DNA from: Chitinophaga pinensis
GTDB lineage: Bacteria > Bacteroidota > Bacteroidia > Chitinophagales > Chitinophagaceae
Direction: 5' to 3'
NCBI GenBank assembly: GCA_902167325.1
Contig: LR632930.1
Span: 4,526,001-4,590,000 of the forward strand
DNA: 64,000 nt
Shown: piece after piece, positions 58,558 to 64,000 of the stretch
Position numbering within the stretch: position 1 is the stretch's first letter
Layout: each line of letters opens with the position of its first letter
Made by a program: the position numbers and the translations under genes
Notes under the pieces: model-generated
What the model saw: the letters and a program-made list of their open reading frames with translations, nothing else
What the model was told of the DNA's origin: nothing
Database searches by the model: none

Positions 58558-59631
58558 ATGTTGAAAGAGCAAATGCATAAACTGGCGCAAAACCAGGAAG
58601 GGCCATGTATCTCCATTGCCCTGCAAACCCACCGCACACACCCCGACAACCAGCAGGACGCCATCCTGCTGAAGAACCTTATCAACGAAGCGGAAAGCCG
58701 GTTGCTGAAGGAATACGACCGCCGCAGCGTGGATCAGCTGTTAAAGAACCTCCACTCCATGGAGTCGCAGATAGATAACCGCCTCAATGATTTCGGACTG
58801 TACGTATTCGTTTCTGCCAACACAGCAGAATTCGTTCGCACCATGTGGCCTCCGCGGGAAAACAAAGTGTACCTCGACAAAGAATTTGCCCTCCGCGATA
58901 TTATCAAAGCCTACAACCGTTCGGAAGATTATTACATCCTGCACCTCAGCCAGACGGGCGTAGAGCTGTACGAGGCACTGAACGACCGTATCTATGGCGA
59001 AGTCACACAGCACGGATTCCCTTATCGCGACAACCCGCACTATATCACCGACCGCCAGGCCAGAAGTGACTCAAAGAAGGTCGATAACCAGGTAAGGGAG
59101 TTCCTCAATAAAGTGGATAAATCCATGATAACAGTGCAGTCTGCCCATCCGCTGGAGATCATCGTGGCCGCTACCCGGGAGAATTTCGATTACCTGCTGG
59201 AAGTAGCCGATCAGCAGCTGATATATTCCGGTCATTTCACCATAGACGCAGGAAAGGCCGATATCCATTATTTGTCGGATAAGGCATGGCCCGTCGTGAA
59301 AGATCTGCAGAAAGCCCGTCGCGCCGCTGCTATTGACGAATTAATGGCAGGCATCCCCAGCGGCAAGGTGCTGACCGACATGCAGGAGATTTACCGTGCA
59401 GCCAGAGAAGGGCGGGGAGAACTGCTCATGGTGAAAAACGACTTCAGTCAGCCTATCGGCATTACCAGCAAGGGCTTCGAATTTGCGCAGGATGCCACTG
59501 TACCCGGGATTAACGATGATATCGTGAACGACATTGCCTGGGAAGTAGTGGATAAGAAAGGACGCGTATATTTCACGGACCAGCCGGCCCTCCGCCAGCT
59601 GGGCGATATTGCACTGCTGACGCGCTATTGA
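58558..59631 (+). CDS. baeRF-type (archaeo-eukaryotic release-factor-like) domain protein
   Basis: A 357-residue protein with the bacterial release-factor-like (baeRF) arrangement: an N-terminal part (QNQEGPCISIALQTHRTHPDNQQDA, VFVSANTAEFVRTMW), a middle domain with FALRDIIKAYNRSEDYYILHLSQTGVELYE and a C-terminal Pelota/eRF1-like domain (GIPSGKVLTDMQEIYRAAREGRGELLMVKND). The GGQ loop of true release factors is missing, as in other baeRF proteins. They have been suggested to act on stalled ribosomes or in stress. It stands alone downstream of proA. Confidence 0.87.
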   Translation: MLKEQMHKLAQNQEGPCISIALQTHRTHPDNQQDAILLKNLINEAESRLLKEYDRRSVDQLLKNLHSMESQIDNRLNDFGLYVFVSANTAEFVRTMWPPRENKVYLDKEFALRDIIKAYNRSEDYYILHLSQTGVELYEALNDRIYGEVTQHGFPYRDNPHYITDRQARSDSKKVDNQVREFLNKVDKSMITVQSAHPLEIIVAATRENFDYLLEVADQQLIYSGHFTIDAGKADIHYLSDKAWPVVKDLQKARRAAAIDELMAGIPSGKVLTDMQEIYRAAREGRGELLMVKNDFSQPIGITSKGFEFAQDATVPGINDDIVNDIAWEVVDKKGRVYFTDQPALRQLGDIALLTRY

Positions 59632-59677
59632 ATCAAAACCCGGGTGAATTGCACTGAATTCGTTTTCTTTGCACAGC

Positions 59678-60553
59678 ATGTCGCTTTATTTCACATCACT
59701 CAATTCGGGCAGTAACGGAAACTGTTATTACATCGGCAACAGCCAGGAGGCGGTGCTGGTGGATGCCGGCATTTCCTGCAGGGAAACGGAGCGCCGGATG
59801 GAGCGCCTGGGGCTGGATATGGGGAAAGTGAAAGCCATCATCGTATCCCACGAGCATGTGGACCACATCCGCGGGATACCCGTATTAAGTAAAAAGCATG
59901 ATCTTCCTGTATATATCACCGAAGCCACCCTCCGCCACAGCGGGATGCAGCTTGCCGGGAGAACATTTTCCGCTGCGGAACCAATCCAGATCGGCAGTTT
60001 GCAGATAAAGCCCTTCGTCAAGTATCATGATGCGGCAGACCCGCACAGTTTCCTTATATCCTGCGGGCAAGCCCGGGTGGGTGTGTTTACTGATATCGGA
60101 CGGCCCTGTGGCGAGCTGGCACACCACTTCTCCATGTGCCATGCCGCCTTCCTCGAAACGAATTACGATACGGAAATGCTCGATAAAGGGCGTTATCCCG
60201 TATTTCTTAAAAACAGGATCAGGGGTGGCCATGGCCACCTCTCCAATCATGAAGCGCTGGAAGTATTTCTGAAGCACCGCACCAGGCACCTGAGCCACGT
60301 GCTGCTGTCTCACCTTTCACAGGATAATAACGATCCCGACCTCGTACATTCCCTTTTTACCCGACATGCCAATGGTACCGAGATCGTAGTGGCGGGCCGC
60401 TATGCGGAAACACCCGTGTTCCATATCGATCCGTCTGAAGCACCAATACCTAAACTGCTTCCCATTCCACAACAGCAGGTACAACTCCCGTCCTCTTCCC
60501 TGACCAAATCCTCCCAACAAAAAAACCGGCCTACTCAGACAACCTTGTTCTGA
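59678..60553 (+). CDS. MBL-fold metallo-hydrolase (YycJ/WalJ-like)
   Basis: A 291-residue metallo-beta-lactamase-fold hydrolase. The ATG at 59678 gives SLYFTSLNSGSNGNCYYIGN, the typical YycJ start. The zinc-binding motif VSHEHVDHIRG carries His58, His60, Asp62 and His63. Later ligands include the C-terminal SHLSQDNNDPDLVHSLF. The end has a short linker and the typical tail TQTTLF. Related proteins have 5'-3' exonuclease activity on DNA; the function here is not proved. Its 3' end contains the opposite-strand PorP terminator. Confidence 0.92.
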   Translation: MSLYFTSLNSGSNGNCYYIGNSQEAVLVDAGISCRETERRMERLGLDMGKVKAIIVSHEHVDHIRGIPVLSKKHDLPVYITEATLRHSGMQLAGRTFSAAEPIQIGSLQIKPFVKYHDAADPHSFLISCGQARVGVFTDIGRPCGELAHHFSMCHAAFLETNYDTEMLDKGRYPVFLKNRIRGGHGHLSNHEALEVFLKHRTRHLSHVLLSHLSQDNNDPDLVHSLFTRHANGTEIVVAGRYAETPVFHIDPSEAPIPKLLPIPQQQVQLPSSSLTKSSQQKNRPTQTTLF

Positions 60554-60562
60554 ACAGACCGG
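60526..60562 (-). terminator. Terminator of the PorP gene, within the MBL 3' end
   Basis: On the minus strand CCGGTCT with TCAGA pairs with CTGAGTAGGCCGG across a loop and runs into seven T. It lies past the PorP stop (60593) and overlaps the last codons of the opposite MBL gene. Confidence 0.6.
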
Positions 60563-60592
60563 CAACAGTTTGCATGGTAACCAGCTAACCCA

Positions 60593-61591
60593 TTAAAAAT
60601 ATCTTGGACTGACTTCCCTATTCCCTTTCTTCGGCATGAATAGACTGATGGAAATTTCGTGGGAGCCGGATTGGTAATTCCTTAGCCCGCTTGTCGTGAA
60701 ATCATAAGCATATCCGATCCGGAGCCATTTGGCAGCCATGAACTCTACCATGGCAGAAGCAGCATCCCGGTTGGTGAGGTCCATATCCTTACCCGAAGCA
60801 TCCCAAATCCTGACGCCTGTCCGGTAAGAACCGCCTATCCATACCAGATCATGCATCAACAGGAAGCAGGAAAGGTCTACATTACTAGGCCCTTTGAAAT
60901 CATCTTTCCAGAGAAAAGACGGTTTCAGTTTGAAGTTTTCCGCCAGGTTGAGCACTGTACCGGCACCCAGATACAGATGCGGTTTGCGCTCAAGGGTACG
61001 GAAGTATTCATCATTCCAGTTAAAGCCTTTAACACCTGTTGTTTGCAGGAGGTTGTTGATGGAAGCCGAGGCATACCAGGTGGGCGTATAATAAAACACG
61101 CCGAAGTTGGCATCCGGCTCCAGATGCGAGGCATTGGCTATGGGGATGCTGTTGTCATGTTCATCTACATACGTGAGCACGGTGCCATCCAGCCGGTATT
61201 GGGTAAAGCCCCCGCCGATACCAAAACAAAGGCGTTTGGCGCCGGACTCATCCAGCGGAATACGGTAGGCATATCCTACATTAAATGAAGTGGTTTTCTG
61301 CGGACCAAGTTCTTCGTGCAGGAAGTTAGCGCTCAGCGCCATCCTGTCTTCCGCAGCAGGTGTAAGCCAGTCGATGGAAGCTCCCATGGTATTAGGAGCT
61401 CCGGGAAAACCTTCCCATTGACGGCGGTAAATAGCGTTAAAGCTGGTGCCTCCCCGATAACCTGCGTAGGCTGTGTTTACGTTCAGCATATTGAATACAT
61501 ACTGACTGAACTGCACATCTTGCTGAGCCTGAGCTTTTTCACATAGGAGGATGGCTAAAAATAACAAACAAACAGGGTAGTGTTTTGCCAT
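60593..61591 (-). CDS. PorP/SprF family type IX secretion-linked membrane protein
   Basis: A 332-residue outer-membrane protein with a signal peptide (about 1-22, ending KAQAQ). The family signature QQDVQFSQYVFNMLNVNTAYAGYRG (PorP/SprF start) is complete, and the barrel body follows with RRQWEGFPGAPNTMGASIDW. Members assist type IX secretion and gliding or form barrels that hold cargo on the surface. No partner (PorK-PorN) lies in the window, so it is probably a solitary paralogue. It ends at its own terminator. Confidence 0.95.
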   Translation of the reverse strand: MAKHYPVCLLFLAILLCEKAQAQQDVQFSQYVFNMLNVNTAYAGYRGGTSFNAIYRRQWEGFPGAPNTMGASIDWLTPAAEDRMALSANFLHEELGPQKTTSFNVGYAYRIPLDESGAKRLCFGIGGGFTQYRLDGTVLTYVDEHDNSIPIANASHLEPDANFGVFYYTPTWYASASINNLLQTTGVKGFNWNDEYFRTLERKPHLYLGAGTVLNLAENFKLKPSFLWKDDFKGPSNVDLSCFLLMHDLVWIGGSYRTGVRIWDASGKDMDLTNRDAASAMVEFMAAKWLRIGYAYDFTTSGLRNYQSGSHEISISLFMPKKGNREVSPRYF

Positions 61592-61669
61592 ACATAGCGA
61601 TTTTAGGCAGCCGGGTGTACCGGCTCACTACTCTATAACACGCGGATTCGCAGATGGTTGTAAAAATAA

Positions 61670-63805
61670 TCAGGAAGCCTGGATGATGAGGTTAAAGTGT
61701 TCATCCAGTGCAATACGGCCTTCCTGTTCTCCCTGCGGAGTGGCAAGTCCTTTGATTTTACCGGTTTTACCTTTTGTCAGCAGGTCTTCCAGCTGTTTGT
61801 CGGAGAGTTTTTTCCCGAAAGCTTCAAAAGGAACCTTGAAGCCACAGGCAGCAAAGTTGGCGCAGCCGTAGGCGGTATTGCCTTTCTTAACGGGGTGTGC
61901 CTTGCATTTGGGGCAAACTGCAGCAGTGGGGTCTGCGGCTTTTTTAGGCGCCCGTGGCTTCGGAGGGGCGGCATCCTTGTCTTTCTCTTTTTGCGGCGGA
62001 GCTTCCGAAGCAATGGAAATGGATTTGCCCGTGTTGTTCTTTACATCACGGATAAGGGCGATCACCATATCTGTCAACTCCTGCCGGAAAGTATCCATGG
62101 CATATTCCCCCTTTTCCATGAGGCGCAGTTTACGCTCCCAGGTACCGGTGAGTTCGGGGCTTTTTAGCAGCTCGTTTTCGATGGTATCGATGAGATCCAT
62201 ACCGGTTTGCGTGGCAAAGATGTTCTTTTTCTTTTTTTCGATGTATTTGCGGCGGAAGAGTGTTTCGATGATATTGGCCCTTGTAGACGGCCGGCCGATG
62301 CCGTTATCCTTCAGCGCCTCGCGCATTTCCTCATCCTCTACCTGCTTTCCGGCGGTTTCCATGGCACGGAGCAGCGTTGCTTCGGTGTAGGGCTTGGGAG
62401 GTGAGGTTTTCCCTTTATGAACGCGGGGCGTATGTGGGCCGCTTTCTCCCACCTCGAATACAGGAAGGATCTTCTCCCCTTCTTCCGCAGGCTCATCACC
62501 ATCTTTGGGAGCGGGTGCATCGTTGGCGTATACTTCTTTCCATCCCGGCTCCAGGATTTGCTTACCGGTGGCTTTGAACTCCACCTGGCCTACCTTTCCC
62601 AGCACCGTGGTATTGGAGATTTTACATTCCGGGTAAAAGGCAGCAATGAAGCGGCGGGCTACGAGGTCGTAGATACGTTTTTCGTCGAGATGCAGGTTTT
62701 CCGGGTACATACCTGTGGGAATGATGGCATGGTGATCCGTCACCTTCTTATCATCGAATACTGATTTGAGCTTTGGGATGGGCTTTTCGAGCAGCGGTGC
62801 CACGAGGGCTGCGTAAGGGGTAAGGTCTTTGAGGATACCTGCGATCTTGGGATGGAGGTCTTCCGAGAGGTACGTGGTATCTACCCTGGGGTAGGTTACA
62901 AGTTTCTTCTCGTAGAGGCTCTGGATATAACGCAGGGTATCGTCTGCCGAATAGGCGTATTTCTTATTGGCTTCTACCTGTAGGGCGGTGAGGTCGAACA
63001 GGCGCGGGTTGCCTTCTTTTCCTTCCTTTTTCTCGAAAGATGTGATTTCGAAAGGGTGCTCCTTGAGGTAAAGGAGTCCTTTCTCAGCACGTTCCACCTG
63101 TACAATACGGTCGATGGCAGCCGTGAACTCTACTTTTTTATAGATGGTTTTGAGCTCCCAGTATTCGGCAGATACGAAGGCGTTGATTTCCTTTTGCCGT
63201 GCAACGATCATGGCAAGGGTGGGTGTCTGAACGCGGCCAATGGAGAGTACGGCTTTGCCCTGTGCAAACTTTTTGGTAAAAAGGCGGGTGGCATTCATGC
63301 CAAGTAGCCAGTCTCCGATTGCACGGGCGCTTCCGGCAGCATAGAGGTTATCGTATTGGGCAGCTTCTTTGAGTGACTGGAAGCCGTTGCGGATGGCTTC
63401 TTCGGTGAGTGACGATATCCAGAGGCGCTTAACGGGAGCGGCGCATTTGGCTTTCAGCAGCACCCAGCGCTGGATGAGTTCCCCTTCCTGCCCGGCGTCA
63501 CCACAGTTGATAACCTCTTCACAAGCCTGAATGAGGGTTTCAATAACACGGAACTGTTTCTGCACCCCGGCATTCTCGATCAGCTTGATGCCGAACTGGT
63601 TCGGAATGATGGGCAGGTCGGACAGCGACCAGTATTTCCAGTGCGGGGAATAGTCATGCGGTTCTTTCAGGGTACAGAAGTGCCCGAAGGTCCAGGTAAC
63701 CTGGAAACCGTTTCCTTCATAATACCCATCTTTCCGGGTTTTGGCGCCCAGCACTTCTGCGATGTCGCGCGCAACACTCGGTTTTTCCGCAATACAGACT
63801 TTCAT
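61670..63805 (-). CDS. topB: DNA topoisomerase III
   Basis: A 711-residue type IA topoisomerase. The ATG at 63805 gives MKVCIAEKPSVARDIAEVLG, the Toprim start; a longer frame upstream carries a non-homologous extension. The Toprim acidic motif is CGDAGQEGELIQRW, and the DNA-cleaving Tyr is that of YPRVDTTYLSED. The region GIGRPSTRANIIETLFRRKYIEKKKK closes the catalytic core. A zinc ribbon (CPKCKAHPVKKG, CANFAACGF) and a topoisomerase C-terminal repeat (KLSDKQLEDLLTKGKTGKIKG) finish the protein. It decatenates DNA intermediates. The left-hand flank, 63806-64000, holds no gene. Confidence 0.96.
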   Translation of the reverse strand: MKVCIAEKPSVARDIAEVLGAKTRKDGYYEGNGFQVTWTFGHFCTLKEPHDYSPHWKYWSLSDLPIIPNQFGIKLIENAGVQKQFRVIETLIQACEEVINCGDAGQEGELIQRWVLLKAKCAAPVKRLWISSLTEEAIRNGFQSLKEAAQYDNLYAAGSARAIGDWLLGMNATRLFTKKFAQGKAVLSIGRVQTPTLAMIVARQKEINAFVSAEYWELKTIYKKVEFTAAIDRIVQVERAEKGLLYLKEHPFEITSFEKKEGKEGNPRLFDLTALQVEANKKYAYSADDTLRYIQSLYEKKLVTYPRVDTTYLSEDLHPKIAGILKDLTPYAALVAPLLEKPIPKLKSVFDDKKVTDHHAIIPTGMYPENLHLDEKRIYDLVARRFIAAFYPECKISNTTVLGKVGQVEFKATGKQILEPGWKEVYANDAPAPKDGDEPAEEGEKILPVFEVGESGPHTPRVHKGKTSPPKPYTEATLLRAMETAGKQVEDEEMREALKDNGIGRPSTRANIIETLFRRKYIEKKKKNIFATQTGMDLIDTIENELLKSPELTGTWERKLRLMEKGEYAMDTFRQELTDMVIALIRDVKNNTGKSISIASEAPPQKEKDKDAAPPKPRAPKKAADPTAAVCPKCKAHPVKKGNTAYGCANFAACGFKVPFEAFGKKLSDKQLEDLLTKGKTGKIKGLATPQGEQEGRIALDEHFNLIIQAS

Positions 63806-64000
63806 ATCTGGCGCGAATTTCGGTGAATTGGGGGAATTAATCAAAGAGGAATTACGGGGAGCGAAGAAGAAAATACGTCTGTTATGGACTATATACCATT
63901 TTAAAATATGAACAGGATGAACACGCTGCAAACAATTATTTGAATTGGATTAACACTTACATTGGTCGGGAAAATTAATCATTCACAAAAAACGGTAACC

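Noticed and set aside
1..64000. tRNA, rRNA, CRISPR array or integrase anywhere in the window
   Set aside because: Scanning by eye found no cloverleaf with the T-loop GTTCGAATC pattern, no direct-repeat/spacer series and no recombinase motifs.

Overview
The window looks like a chromosomal segment of a Bacteroidota bacterium, most likely Chitinophaga or a close relative in the Chitinophagaceae. The reasons are a SusC/SusD pair run by a FecR anti-sigma factor and an ECF sigma factor, a PorP/SprF-type protein, Bacteroidota-only families (HYC_CC_PP, DUF3347, PCMD, DUF6157), -33/-7 (TTTG / TAnnTTTG) promoters, little Shine-Dalgarno signal, and a GC content near 50%. I saw no rRNA, tRNA, CRISPR array, insertion sequence or prophage. 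Most of the window reads as ordinary chromosome with small regulatory and stress modules.

Layout. 1-8600: a sensor-type TPR gene cut by the window edge, then a Sus-like locus (sigma divergent from FecR-SusC-SusD-exported EEP phosphodiesterase). 8600-19350: small single-gene units (ABM monooxygenase, PhnB-like and VOC proteins, MarR, TonB-dependent barrel, IRED-like reductase with divergent HxlR, GrpB, PhyH, YjbQ, DUF6929). 19380-24900: a possible 45-codon ORF followed by a 1762-residue protein joining two alpha/beta-hydrolase domains, a CHAT (caspase-like) protease domain and a helical-repeat tail. 24900-30950: DUF6157, a CLC-type channel gene preceded by what I read as a fluoride riboswitch, an LLM flavin oxidoreductase, a GlxA-type regulator and an EamA transporter. 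30950-33620: mlaE-mlaF-mlaD lipid transport operon. 33690-39520: exported Gfo/Idh/MocA protein, two paralogous lipoproteins, two divergent DinB genes with an operator-rich spacer, a second GlxA-type regulator and an HD hydrolase. 40890-49100: a copper/silver efflux operon (HYC_CC_PP, HMA, CusA in two pieces, TolC, two adaptors, DUF3347). 49105-55530: ArsR/SRPBCC pair with two perfect palindromes, beta-barrel, PCMD lipoprotein, YwbE, DUF779 with a divergent AraC regulator, and a UmuD-like protease with no UmuC. 55700-64000: proB-proA, a baeRF-type protein, an MBL hydrolase, PorP/SprF and topoisomerase III.

Most notable points: the hydrolase-hydrolase-CHAT fusion with its upstream small ORF and a second hydrolase lacking its nucleophile; the riboswitch that marks the CLC gene as a probable fluoride exporter; CusA split at an ATGA overlap; two unrelated repeat clusters that both use 11-bp units with inverted copies; and a palindrome, TTGTGACAA, shared by the DinB spacer and the promoter of the nearby GlxA-type regulator.
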